Of a stretch of 51,060 nt of DNA, positions 26,701 to 33,433 are shown one piece after another. Every line of letters begins with the position of its first letter. The stretch's first letter is position 1. Origin of the DNA: Bacteroidaceae bacterium (lineage in GTDB: Bacteria; Bacteroidota; Bacteroidia; Bacteroidales; Bacteroidaceae); NCBI GenBank assembly GCA_024401055.1, contig JAKSLT010000011.1, forward strand, positions 1 to 51,060. The letters run 5' to 3'. The notes under the pieces were generated by a model. The model saw only the letters and a program-made list of their open reading frames with translations, ran no database searches and was not told the DNA's origin. The translations under genes were made by a program, and so were the position numbers.

Positions 26701-27941
26701 TACTGGGCGTGACGACGAGTGGCGACAAGTATATCAACGGTGCCTATGCTACCCGCACGGCTTCTACAGAAAGAACTTTAGCTACTGTGACGGCACCGCA
26801 AAGCAATGAAATCCTGGAGGTCATTCCCACAGAGGGCGGCTACTACCTACGTCGCCACGATGCCACGGGCGATGCAGGCTATCTGGCTTGCGAAGCTTCT
26901 GGAGACTTTACGGTCGGCAATCAGGCTTCTGCCACAGTATGGGCAATTCTCGGTCCGGATGAAGAGGGATATGGCACGATTGCTAATTATGAAGCTCTTT
27001 ATGCAGATATCGCGGCCGAACCCAATGAACACATGATTCGCTTTATTGCTCACAATCAGTATTTGAACGGGCAAGGTGGAATACACGGAAGTCCCAATCC
27101 GAATGCCAAGGGCGGTCTGCGTCCTGGTACAGGTGCTTGGAGCTTCAACTATGCCTACAATGCTAACTATTCCGAACTCGCCTTCGCAGATGGCACGGAC
27201 TATACGGCCACTGATGCACAAACCGTAGGCCAGCTCACCTACACCCGCAACTTCAAGAACACGAACTGGCAGGCCCTCTACATACCCTTCTCGCTGGACT
27301 ATGAGGAGTGGTGCGACGACTTCGACATTGCGGAGATTTCTACTTATGTGCAGTATGATGACAATGCCGACGGCGACGACGACCGAATGAACCTCGTGGT
27401 GGAGAAACTTGATGAGGGCAGTACGCTGGCCAACCATCCTTACCTCATCCGCGCCAAGAGCACCGGTACGAAGACGCTCACGCTCACGAACAAGGTGATG
27501 GAGGCTGCTGAGACAAACAGCATAACATGCTCTTCCGCCTTCGGTAGCTACGAGCTGACCATCACGGGTACCTACACCGAGAAGACGGATATGTTTGCCA
27601 AGGGCTACTACGCCCTGAGTGGCGGCCGCCTGATGCAAGCCAACAGCGCGAGCGTGGTGCTCGGTGCCCAGCGCTGGTACATGGAAGTGACTTCCCGCAC
27701 GGGCGGCGCATCCTCTGTCAAAGCCCAGACCATCAAGATTGTGGTGGACGGCGAAGATGAGACCGAGGGAATTGAAGCCCCCTTCACCTCCCCCGTTGGG
27801 GGAGAACTTTTGCCTCCCCATCCCTCCACCTCCCCCAAGGGAGAGAGCCCTGTAGCTTACGACCTCATGGGACGTGCCGTAAGAACGGCCGCCAATGTGC
27901 GCGGTATCAACATCAGTAATGGTAAGAAGATTATTAATTAG
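23787..27941 (+). CDS. Large BspA-like leucine-rich-repeat surface protein
   Basis: A 1384-residue exported protein, paralogous to the gene before it: their first 47 bases are identical. Residues 45 to about 700 hold more than 20 LRR_5 units of about 23 residues (consensus LTSVTIPNSVTSIGNGAFSG), with three spacer units containing KELIYADGC. Then come a Big_2-like region (about 715-805), two bacterial repeat modules (TITATPANASMGTVTGSGTY type), a long beta-rich region, and the tail YDLMGRAV ... ISNGKKIIN. A palindromic element encodes about 23 residues just before the tail (PFTSPVGGELLPPHPS region). The 153 bases between the two BspA-like genes hold only a short A+T-rich open frame, which overlaps this start codon and is not convincing. 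Adhesin function is inferred from the family. Confidence 0.88.
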   Translation: MKKLLTLFALMLVCIGQTFAYDFEVNGIYYNKSGSNASVTFATLDFKSYSGIVVIPATVIYNDVTYNVTSIGEIAFYNCKSLSYVLIPNSVKNIESGAFSGCTGLTSVTIPNSVQSIERGAFQGCSGLTSVSIGSSVTSIRDDAFEGCTGVKELVYADGCKTTMCTHLTSITSVTIPNSVTSIGNGAFSGCSGLTSVTIPSSVTSIGSSAFQSCSGLTSVTIPNSVTSIGDEAFYGCTGLKSVDIGNGVESIGTWAFMGCSGLTSITIGNSVKTIGNHTFSGCTNLTSVTIPGSVTSIESGAFNGCDNVKELIYADGCTTTLQTYLQSITSVIIPNSVTSIGNGAFSGCSGLTSVTIPNSVKNIESGAFSGCTGLTSVTIPSSVTSIGSRAFYGCSGLTSIIIPSSVTGIENYAFYNCSSLTSITIPNSVPSIGGDTFNGCSSLTSVTIGNGVTSIGYHAFEGCTGVKELIYADGCKTALGTGLTSMKSITIPNSVTSIGNGAFSGCSGLTSITIPGSVESIGAQAFSDCTGLTSIAIPSSVESMGDQAFSNCTGLSSVTIPNSVTRIGNAVFEGCTGLASVTVESGNTHYDSRDKCNAIIETASNTLITGCMNTTIPNSVTSIGNYAFYGCSGLTSITIPNSVTSIGEQAFYKCAGLTSVTNYATIPQSINRFTFSVTYGATLHVLKGCASKYGDTGSSWEENYWRGFSIVEDAPPIKATAITLDKTVYSCEVGSVIQAYVSSYIPADATTRQVTWSVADPSIAFVDAKTGQILGLQDGVTTIIATVADGSGVTATAILKVGEGDVTIYTITATPANASMGTVTGSGTYLDGAEVTLTATPNTGYEFKQWSDGTTENPYTFTATGNVNLTASFQNVPYTITATSSDEAKGSVSGSGTYVYGSTVTLTATPEEGYEFKSWSDGSAENPYTFTATADVTLTATFMVPANISTKYYTAPQLRAEADNGTAFIGILGVTTSGDKYINGAYATRTASTERTLATVTAPQSNEILEVIPTEGGYYLRRHDATGDAGYLACEASGDFTVGNQASATVWAILGPDEEGYGTIANYEALYADIAAEPNEHMIRFIAHNQYLNGQGGIHGSPNPNAKGGLRPGTGAWSFNYAYNANYSELAFADGTDYTATDAQTVGQLTYTRNFKNTNWQALYIPFSLDYEEWCDDFDIAEISTYVQYDDNADGDDDRMNLVVEKLDEGSTLANHPYLIRAKSTGTKTLTLTNKVMEAAETNSITCSSAFGSYELTITGTYTEKTDMFAKGYYALSGGRLMQANSASVVLGAQRWYMEVTSRTGGASSVKAQTIKIVVDGEDETEGIEAPFTSPVGGELLPPHPSTSPKGESPVAYDLMGRAVRTAANVRGINISNGKKIIN
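27781..27850. repeat. G+C-rich palindromic element inside the 3' end of the large BspA-like gene
   Basis: CACCTCCCCCGTTGGGGGAG and CACCTCCCCCAAGGGAGAG lie 40 bases apart. They are read in frame as a Pro/Gly/Ser-rich insert between the protein body and its C-terminal tail. Confidence 0.7.
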
Positions 27942-27951
27942 TAAATTTGGA

Positions 27952-28002
27952 AATTAGCAAATTCGGAAATGCCCTGCGGACAGACAATAGAATTTGCTAA
28001 TT
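27952..28002. repeat. 13-bp inverted repeat upstream of a small gene
   Basis: AATTAGCAAATTC (27952-27964) and GAATTTGCTAATT (27990-28002) are exact reverse complements. They lie between the BspA-like stop and the next ATG. They could form an RNA hairpin, as a weak terminator or leader structure. Confidence 0.55.
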
Positions 28003-28034
28003 CTCACATTTGCTTATTTGCTAATTTGTTAATT

Positions 28035-28220
28035 ATGAAGAAGTATATCACCCCCGAGGCCGAACGTGCCTCAATGACATCCGAGCGAGCCTTCCTCGGC
28101 GGCGCCAGCGAGATACCGTTTGGCGGCGAGACGGGAGAATTCGACACCCGCGCTCAGAATTTGTGGGAAGAAGACCCACCCCTAACCCCTCTCAGGGAGG
28201 GGAATGGAATGGGAGAGTAA
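28035..28220 (+). CDS. Small Bacteroidales-type peptide with a palindrome-encoded C-terminus
   Basis: A 61-residue open frame starting MKKYITPEAERASM and continuing SERAFLGGASE to NLWEED. It resembles the many short Bacteroidales proteins that begin MKKYIKPE and end near W-E-D-E, whose function I do not know. The double glycine (FLGG|ASE) recalls a leader-peptide cleavage site; this is speculative. After WEED, 14 more residues (PPLTPLREGNGMGE) come from a palindromic element, so the original stop was probably lost. A terminator-like hairpin follows directly. Confidence 0.55.
   Translation: MKKYITPEAERASMTSERAFLGGASEIPFGGETGEFDTRAQNLWEEDPPLTPLREGNGMGE
28168..28214. repeat. G+C-rich palindromic element covering the C-terminus of the small peptide gene
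   Basis: Its minus strand reads CATTCCATTCCCCTCCC, then GGGGTTAGGGGTGGGTCTTC. This is the same unit as at 11483-11548, in the opposite orientation. Confidence 0.85.
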
Positions 28221-28226
28221 TAGACA

Positions 28227-28270
28227 GCACCCCGTCAAGGAATGAAGCCTTGGCGGGGTGCGGCGTCTTT
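28227..28270 (+). terminator. Terminator-like hairpin after the small peptide gene
   Basis: A 14-bp stem (GCACCCCGTCAAGG / CCTTGGCGGGGTGC, one G-T pair) with a 7-base loop. The following GTCTTTA is a weak T-run. The rest of the gap to 28392 holds a degenerate palindrome (GGAGGTGACGGAGTGACGC) and the self-complementary CGCGCGTACGCGCG, but no gene. Confidence 0.65.
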
Positions 28271-28392
28271 ATGGGGGAGGGTGTAGGAGGTGACGGAGTG
28301 ACGCAGAACATGTACTCCGCGCGTACGCGCGTATAATAATTAATAAGGAGTGCCCCCTAAAGGAGGTTTCTGTTAAGGATAAAGTTGGTTTT

Positions 28393-28764
28393 TTACTTTT
28401 CGTTCTTCACTTTCCGCTTACAGATGTGGACGATGAGGGTGGCGAGGATGACGCCAGCGGCGTTGAAGAGGAAGTCGAGCCAGTCGCCGCTGCGGCAGGT
28501 GGTGGCGTAGGCTTGGAGGAGTTCTATGCTACCGCTGGCGAGGACGGGAAGGACGAGGGTAAGCCACAGGGGGCGGCGGGGCTGCCAGCGTTCAGGGGCA
28601 CGGAAGTATTCAAACCAGATGATAAGGCTGGCTACGAGCCAGAGACCGAGGTGGACGAACTTGTCGATATTCACCACATGGCTCAGGGGTGTCTCAGGCA
28701 CGGGCATGAGACACACAATGAAGATGAAAATGAACCAGAGAATGGTAAGGGGGTAGTGGCGCAT
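28393..28764 (-). CDS. VanZ-like membrane protein
   Basis: A 123-residue protein with about four membrane helices. It shows the VanZ-family pattern: a first helix ending in CLMPVPETP, the segment NIDKFVHLGLWLVASLIIWF, the acidic GSIELLQAY and GDWLDFLFNAAGV. VanZ gives low-level teicoplanin resistance in enterococci; the role of the widespread homologues is unknown. ATG 28764 was chosen; the open frame runs further upstream (start at 28809), but those residues come from a repeat element. It is the last gene of a minus-strand chain. Confidence 0.82.
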   Translation of the reverse strand: MRHYPLTILWFIFIFIVCLMPVPETPLSHVVNIDKFVHLGLWLVASLIIWFEYFRAPERWQPRRPLWLTLVLPVLASGSIELLQAYATTCRSGDWLDFLFNAAGVILATLIVHICKRKVKNEK

Positions 28765-28803
28765 GGGAATAAAGCCCCTATCCGTCACGGCCACTTCGTG
28801 CCG

Positions 28804-28883
28804 TGACACCTTCCCCCCATAGGGGAAGGAAGATACCTCTATAGGTAGGGAGGTCTTTTGGTGGAGGGCTGGGGCGGGTCTTT
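28804..28883. repeat. G+C-rich palindromic element between tsaC and the VanZ gene
   Basis: CCTTCCCCCCATAGGGGAAGG is followed by AAGATACCTCTATAGG and ends GGGGCGGGTCTTTA. It joins the hairpin type of end and the GGGGCGGGTCTT type of end in one copy, and shares GATACCTCTA with the copy at 39238-39330. Confidence 0.75.
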
Positions 28884-29466
28884 ATCTTATTACGGTGACG
28901 ATGCCGGAGTCGGTGAGTTTGACAATGTGGGAGGGTGCGGCGGGAGTGCGCTCACCGCGGCGGGAACGGCAGACGTAGTCAACGGCATCCTTGATGGCGG
29001 GGGCAATGTCGCGGAAGGTCTTGGGCGCGGGCTGGCCGCTGATGTTGGCGCTGGTGCTGACCACTGCGCCGCCCAAGTGCTGGCAGAGGAGCATGGAGAA
29101 AAGTTCGCGGGTGAGACGGAGGCCTACGCTGCCGTCGTCGGCAAGGAGATTGGGGGCCAGGCCGCGGCCGTGGTCGTAGATGACGGTGAGGGGCGAGTCG
29201 GCGCAGTCGATGAGTTGCCAGGCGATGTCGGGGACGTGCTCCACGTGTTGCTCAAGGCGCGCCTCGTTATCGACGAGGCAGATAAGCGCCTTGGAGTCCA
29301 CACGCTGCTTGATGTCGTAAATGCGGCGCACGGCCTCAGGGTTGCGGGCATCGCAGCCGAGGCCCCAGATGGTGTCGGTGGGGTAGAGAATGACGCCGCC
29401 TTGTTTCATTATGCGCACGGCCTCTCGGACGTCGTCGAGATAGCCGGCAGGAATTTGTAGTTTCAT
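28882..29466 (-). CDS. tsaC: Threonylcarbamoyl-AMP synthase (Sua5/YrdC family)
   Basis: A 194-residue YrdC-domain enzyme that makes threonylcarbamoyl-AMP from threonine, bicarbonate and ATP for the t6A37 modification of ANN-decoding tRNAs. Family motifs are GGVILYPTDTIWGLGCDA near the N-terminus, the KQRVDSKAL substrate loop, VGLRLTRE and VVSTSANISGQPAP. There is no C-terminal Sua5 domain, so it is of the short TsaC/YwlC type. Its start overlaps the stop of the upstream glycosyltransferase by four bases (ATGA), which points to coupled translation. Its stop codon lies at the edge of a palindromic element. Confidence 0.93.
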   Translation of the reverse strand: MKLQIPAGYLDDVREAVRIMKQGGVILYPTDTIWGLGCDARNPEAVRRIYDIKQRVDSKALICLVDNEARLEQHVEHVPDIAWQLIDCADSPLTVIYDHGRGLAPNLLADDGSVGLRLTRELFSMLLCQHLGGAVVSTSANISGQPAPKTFRDIAPAIKDAVDYVCRSRRGERTPAAPSHIVKLTDSGIVTVIR

Positions 29467-30434
29467 TTTGTATTAAGGAAGTATCGGTAGTAGTTTACAC
29501 AGGTGAGGGGGAAGGCGAGGGCAAATAGGATGGCGCGCAGTCCTCGTATGTCGGTGGTGGGGAGGATGTCGTGGCGGTGGCGCAGACAGAAGCGGGTGAG
29601 GCGGAGGTAGTTGAGAAGGCCGCGGCCTTGCTGGAGGCACACCATCTTCTCTACCTCGGCGGGAACGGGGAGAGTCTGGGCCTTGGGGGAGGCGAGGAAG
29701 AGTTCCCACTCGTGGAAGCGGCGGCGCACCTGCGGACGGAGTTTGCCGTAGGAGGAGAGGGCGAGGCGGAGCATCTGGAGTTTGCTCTGCGGGGCAAGAT
29801 AGGTGGAGGCCTGCGGGTGGCGGCGCTGGTGGACGAGGACTTCGGGCACGACGACGAGACTGCCGAGGAGGGCCGCGGCGAGTTGGAGCTGGAGGTCGTA
29901 CATGAAGAAAAGACCGCGGGGCACGTAGGAGAGAAGGCTGCGATGGAGAAGCATCGTGTGGCCCGGTATCATGCCGACGTACATCATGCGGAGGGGAGAG
30001 AGATTGGCGGGACGGCTGTCTGCATTGACGGGGCGGCCGTCATCGCTGAAGGGCCGGGAGAGACATGCGCAGAGAAGGGGGAGCGCAGCCTCGGGATGGG
30101 CCGCTTGTGCGGTCTGGAGGGCGGCCATTTGCTTCTCAAGCTTGGTGGGCTCCCACAGGTCGTCCTGATCGCAAATGGCGATGTAGTCGCCCTGGGCGGC
30201 TTGGAGCGCAGCGAAGAAGTTGGGGTTGATGCCGTGGGGGGCAGCGTGGGAAACGATGCGGATGAAGGGATGGCGCGCGGCATATTCCCGGGCTATGGCG
30301 AGGGTGTCGTCGGTAGAGCCGTCGTCGTGGATGAGAATCTCGGAGGGCAGGAGCGTCTGCGCCAGCAACGAGTCAAGTTGCGGGCGGAGATAGGCGGCAC
30401 CATTGTAGGTGCAGAGGACGACAGATAGGTGCAC
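29463..30434 (-). CDS. Family 2 glycosyltransferase
   Basis: A 323-residue GT2 enzyme. It opens with SVVLCTYNGAAYLRPQLDSL, then IHDDGSTDDT (nucleotide-sugar binding) and CDQDDLWEP, the QDD/W motif usual in rhamnosyl- or galactosyl-type GT2 enzymes. No clear membrane segments are seen apart from a weakly hydrophobic C-terminal stretch. It probably adds a sugar to a surface glycan or lipopolysaccharide; the exact sugar cannot be told. It lies in the minus-strand chain between an acyltransferase and tsaC. Confidence 0.87.
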   Translation of the reverse strand: MHLSVVLCTYNGAAYLRPQLDSLLAQTLLPSEILIHDDGSTDDTLAIAREYAARHPFIRIVSHAAPHGINPNFFAALQAAQGDYIAICDQDDLWEPTKLEKQMAALQTAQAAHPEAALPLLCACLSRPFSDDGRPVNADSRPANLSPLRMMYVGMIPGHTMLLHRSLLSYVPRGLFFMYDLQLQLAAALLGSLVVVPEVLVHQRRHPQASTYLAPQSKLQMLRLALSSYGKLRPQVRRRFHEWELFLASPKAQTLPVPAEVEKMVCLQQGRGLLNYLRLTRFCLRHRHDILPTTDIRGLRAILFALAFPLTCVNYYRYFLNTK

Positions 30435-30473
30435 GGGGATATAGTGGAGCTATAAGGTGATGAAGCCGGGATA

Positions 30474-31583
30474 TTAACGGCGAGTGATTTTTCGTGAGAG
30501 GAAGGTGACGAGCCAAGCCGTGAGGAGGGTGACGGCGATATAGGCAAAGAGAGCCGTATAGACGTGGCCGGCCCGGGCAGGGCCTATGGTGTATTCGCGA
30601 ACGATGGGGTGGATGGCGAAGACCCACGCACTGATAGTGCCGAGCCAGTGGAGAGGCAGACGGCGGCCCTGAAGCATCACGCCCACGGCGAAAGGACTGG
30701 CCACCGACCATACCCACGGGTTATAACTTCCGGCCACCACTACGGCGAGGGAGGCGACGGCGGTGAGAGGGTGGAAAAGCCAGTCGGCACCATAGCGCGC
30801 CGTCCAGAGACCGAGGGCGAAGGGCAGGACGGAACAGGGGAAGTTGTAGTGGAGATAGGTCATGATGCAACTGCTGTTGTGGAGTTGGCCGAGGCTCTGC
30901 CACGTGGCCCAGAACTGAAGTGCCAGGCAAGCGGCGACGGTGGCGAGGAGTACGGCCTTGCCGCGGCGGTAGAGGACGAGGCGATAAAGAATGTAGAATT
31001 GCATCATCAGCGAGAACCACCACCAAGGGCCGAGGATGAGCGGGCGGTGGGGGTTGAGGTTCACGGTGAAGGTGAGAAGTTGGACGACAGCGTCGCTATG
31101 CCACTTCCAACCGCCGGCGTAGAAACTCTTGAGGGCCCACAGGGCGATGAGAGCCGGAATCATCAGTTTCCAGAGTTTTAGGGCGTGGTGGAAGAGGAAG
31201 GAGAGCGCCTCAAGTCCCCCTCTTATCCACCGCCCAAGGGGGGAAGCCCCCGAGCGAAGTGGATCCTGCGCAGAGCTCTCCCCTTGGGGGAGTTGGAGGG
31301 GGGCCTCATATTTCTTCACCAGGCCATAGCCGGAGAGGAAAAGGAAGAGCGCCACGCCGTAGTGGCCGTAATGGCTGAAGAAGTTGAGGATGATGTGCGG
31401 GCCGCCGTCTTGCATGTACTGGACATAACGGTTTATGCGAGAGAGGGCCCAGGTGTATTCATTCTCATCAATGCAACGGGGCAGCCAGTGGCAGAAATTG
31501 TGCACGATAATAAGGCCGATGGCAAGGCCGCGCAGGACTGTGGTCTCGCGGCGGGAGAGCATTATAGAAGAGTGGGAGGACAT
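30474..31583 (-). CDS. Membrane acyltransferase (acyltransferase-3 family) with a palindrome-encoded insert
   Basis: A 369-residue polytopic membrane protein with the acyltransferase-3 layout. The first helix (LRGLAIGLIIVHNFCHWL) carries the His of the family's usual active-site region, and the next holds FFSHYGHYGVALFLFLSGYG. About ten helices are likely. Such enzymes O-acetylate or succinylate sugars of surface glycans. About 34 residues (94-127, including QGESSAQDPLRSGAS) do not fit the family. They are encoded by a G+C-rich palindromic element (31211-31306) in the loop after the second or third helix, and no frame shift results. It lies 7 bases after the sulfatase-like gene. ATG 31562 is a possible later start. 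Confidence 0.82.
   Translation of the reverse strand: MSSHSSIMLSRRETTVLRGLAIGLIIVHNFCHWLPRCIDENEYTWALSRINRYVQYMQDGGPHIILNFFSHYGHYGVALFLFLSGYGLVKKYEAPLQLPQGESSAQDPLRSGASPLGRWIRGGLEALSFLFHHALKLWKLMIPALIALWALKSFYAGGWKWHSDAVVQLLTFTVNLNPHRPLILGPWWWFSLMMQFYILYRLVLYRRGKAVLLATVAACLALQFWATWQSLGQLHNSSCIMTYLHYNFPCSVLPFALGLWTARYGADWLFHPLTAVASLAVVVAGSYNPWVWSVASPFAVGVMLQGRRLPLHWLGTISAWVFAIHPIVREYTIGPARAGHVYTALFAYIAVTLLTAWLVTFLSRKITRR
31211..31306. repeat. G+C-rich palindromic element inside the acyltransferase gene
   Basis: Two hairpins are visible (CCCAAGGGGGG.../CCCCC and CTCCCCTTGGGGGAG), linked by CGAGCGAAGTGGATCCTGCGC. About 96 bases (a multiple of three) are read through in the gene's frame. Confidence 0.85.
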
Positions 31584-31590
31584 AAAGGTG

Positions 31591-33429
31591 TCAGCGTTTC
31601 ATTATCTTATCATAGAAGCCCAACTTGCCTTTGAGCGGTCGGGGGCGGGCTGCATTGAAGGAGGGCGAGAGGAGGTCGCGCTCCGCATCGTACTGCGGGC
31701 AGTGAAGGCCGGCGAGGCCGAAGAGGAGGTGGGGCAGGTCGTCAATCATAAAGGGCAGGTCCTTGGCTTGGAGAATACGCTGCCACACCTCGGGATGTCG
31801 GGAGCGGAAGGTTTCGGAACCCCAAATCTCAAAAGGAATTTCAAACTCGCCGCGCAGCACTTCGGGGGTAAGGTCGGCGCGGTGGTTGCGGCCGAACATG
31901 CCGATATTTCCGTCGAAGACTTCGTCGCCGTGGTCGGCGAAATAGATAATGACGGCGTCGTGCTCCTTAAAGTGATTGCAGAGCCGGGCGATAATCTCGT
32001 CGTTGTAACGCGTGGCGTTGTCGTAGTCGGCAATGATTTGGCGGTCGGCTTCAGTGAGGTCGGGACGTTCGTAGTCGCCGGCGCGGAAATAGATTTTGTT
32101 TTCGGGGAATCGCTCGGAATAAACGAGATGCTGGCCGATGAGATGGAAGAGTACGAGTTGCGGCAAGGTCTTGCCGTCGGCCTGTAGATTGCAGAGATAG
32201 GCAGGTGCGTCGAGCTCGCGGAGCAGGCCGTTGTCGTATTTGTAGCGCTTGCTACTGCGGTAGGTGAAACAGAGCGTGTCGAGGCGCGTGTCGTTGAGGA
32301 AGAAAGAGCCGTTGAAGTCGGCCTTATTCTGGCGGTTGGACTTCTGGAACTGGTTAGTCATGAAGGGCACCTGGTAGCCGGCCTTGCGGAAAATGGCGGG
32401 GAAAAGCACGCCATCGGTCCACGTGCCGTCTTGATCGGCGGAGTGGGTGGAGAGCATTTCCTTGAAGACGCTGCTCGTGAGGTTCCAAGGCGTGACGACG
32501 TCGGTGAAGGCCACCATCTCGCCGTCGGCTATCATTCTCTTCTGCGAGGGTGTCGTCTCCTTGTCGTAGCCATACACTTGTGCGTGGTACTTGTTGTAAC
32601 TCTCGCCGATGACGAGGATTATTTCGGGACAGCGGAAGTCGCAGGAGTCCACCTGAAGGGTTTGCATGTTGTCCACGAGGCGGTCGAGTTCTTTCTGCGC
32701 CAGATTATAGAATTTGGCTGCGCTGACGAGGCGGAGCGGTCCGGAGTAAAACACTGCGCTGGACGTCTTTTCTGCTTCGCCGGTGTCGCTGGCGAAGAGG
32801 AAACGGCCCAGTTCGGTGCGTTCTTTCACCCAGACGGGAGCCTGCCAAAGGAGAAAACCGGCCACGAGGAGACCGGCCCCTGCGGCGAGCAAGGAAGTCC
32901 TGCGCGACTTCAGCTGTGGCCATTGCAGCGGGTGGCGGCGCAGCCACAGACTGGCTCCAAAGGTGAGCAGATGGATGGCCAGCAGCAGGAGCCACGGCCA
33001 CACTGACGGCCAGAGTAAAGAACTCTTGAACGTGGATGAGAAGAACTCGCCGGCCTCCTGACTGTTGGTCTCCAGACAGAGGGTGAGGGCCGTCGGGGCG
33101 TAGATAATATAGAAACGTTTATAGAGAAAACTCTCCACGGCTCCCAGTAGATACATGCCGCCGTGCCAGAAACCTTTCACCCCCAGTCTCCAACGCAGAG
33201 GCAGGAAGGAAAAGAGTGCGGCCACGATGTAGAGGTCGGCGGCGAGCAGCCAGAAATAAGGCCAGAAGTCGGGCCGTGGATAACCCGTCACGTGGCTGTT
33301 GAGGCAGAAACCTGCCATCCCAAACACAATCAGCGCCCAGCCAGTGCGCAGCGGGGCGATGAGGAGACGCAGAATGTGGAGGATGATTTTCACGGGGGCG
33401 GTTTTGGGGAGTGTAGAATAAGAAAACAA
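31591..33429 (-). CDS. Membrane sulfatase-family protein, probable phosphoethanolamine transferase
   Basis: A 612-residue protein. The first 190 residues hold about five membrane helices, and the C-terminal part is a sulfatase / alkaline-phosphatase-fold domain. Motifs are ILVIGESYNKYHAQVYGYD (metal-binding Glu), the nucleophile region VVTPWNLTSS, IIYFADHGDEVF and FGRNHRADLTPE. The layout is that of EptA/PmrC-like enzymes that transfer phosphoethanolamine to lipid A or glycans, facing the periplasm. In Bacteroidetes such modification can lower sensitivity to cationic peptides; the target here is inferred. It begins 4 bases after the GH20 gene and ends just before the acyltransferase gene. Confidence 0.85.
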   Translation of the reverse strand: MFSYSTLPKTAPVKIILHILRLLIAPLRTGWALIVFGMAGFCLNSHVTGYPRPDFWPYFWLLAADLYIVAALFSFLPLRWRLGVKGFWHGGMYLLGAVESFLYKRFYIIYAPTALTLCLETNSQEAGEFFSSTFKSSLLWPSVWPWLLLLAIHLLTFGASLWLRRHPLQWPQLKSRRTSLLAAGAGLLVAGFLLWQAPVWVKERTELGRFLFASDTGEAEKTSSAVFYSGPLRLVSAAKFYNLAQKELDRLVDNMQTLQVDSCDFRCPEIILVIGESYNKYHAQVYGYDKETTPSQKRMIADGEMVAFTDVVTPWNLTSSVFKEMLSTHSADQDGTWTDGVLFPAIFRKAGYQVPFMTNQFQKSNRQNKADFNGSFFLNDTRLDTLCFTYRSSKRYKYDNGLLRELDAPAYLCNLQADGKTLPQLVLFHLIGQHLVYSERFPENKIYFRAGDYERPDLTEADRQIIADYDNATRYNDEIIARLCNHFKEHDAVIIYFADHGDEVFDGNIGMFGRNHRADLTPEVLRGEFEIPFEIWGSETFRSRHPEVWQRILQAKDLPFMIDDLPHLLFGLAGLHCPQYDAERDLLSPSFNAARPRPLKGKLGFYDKIMKR

Positions 33430-33433
33430 AATT

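Noticed and set aside
28318-28331. CGCGCGTACGCGCG palindrome as an operator site
   Set aside because: It is a single copy, is not placed near a promoter box, and may form part of a degraded repeat.
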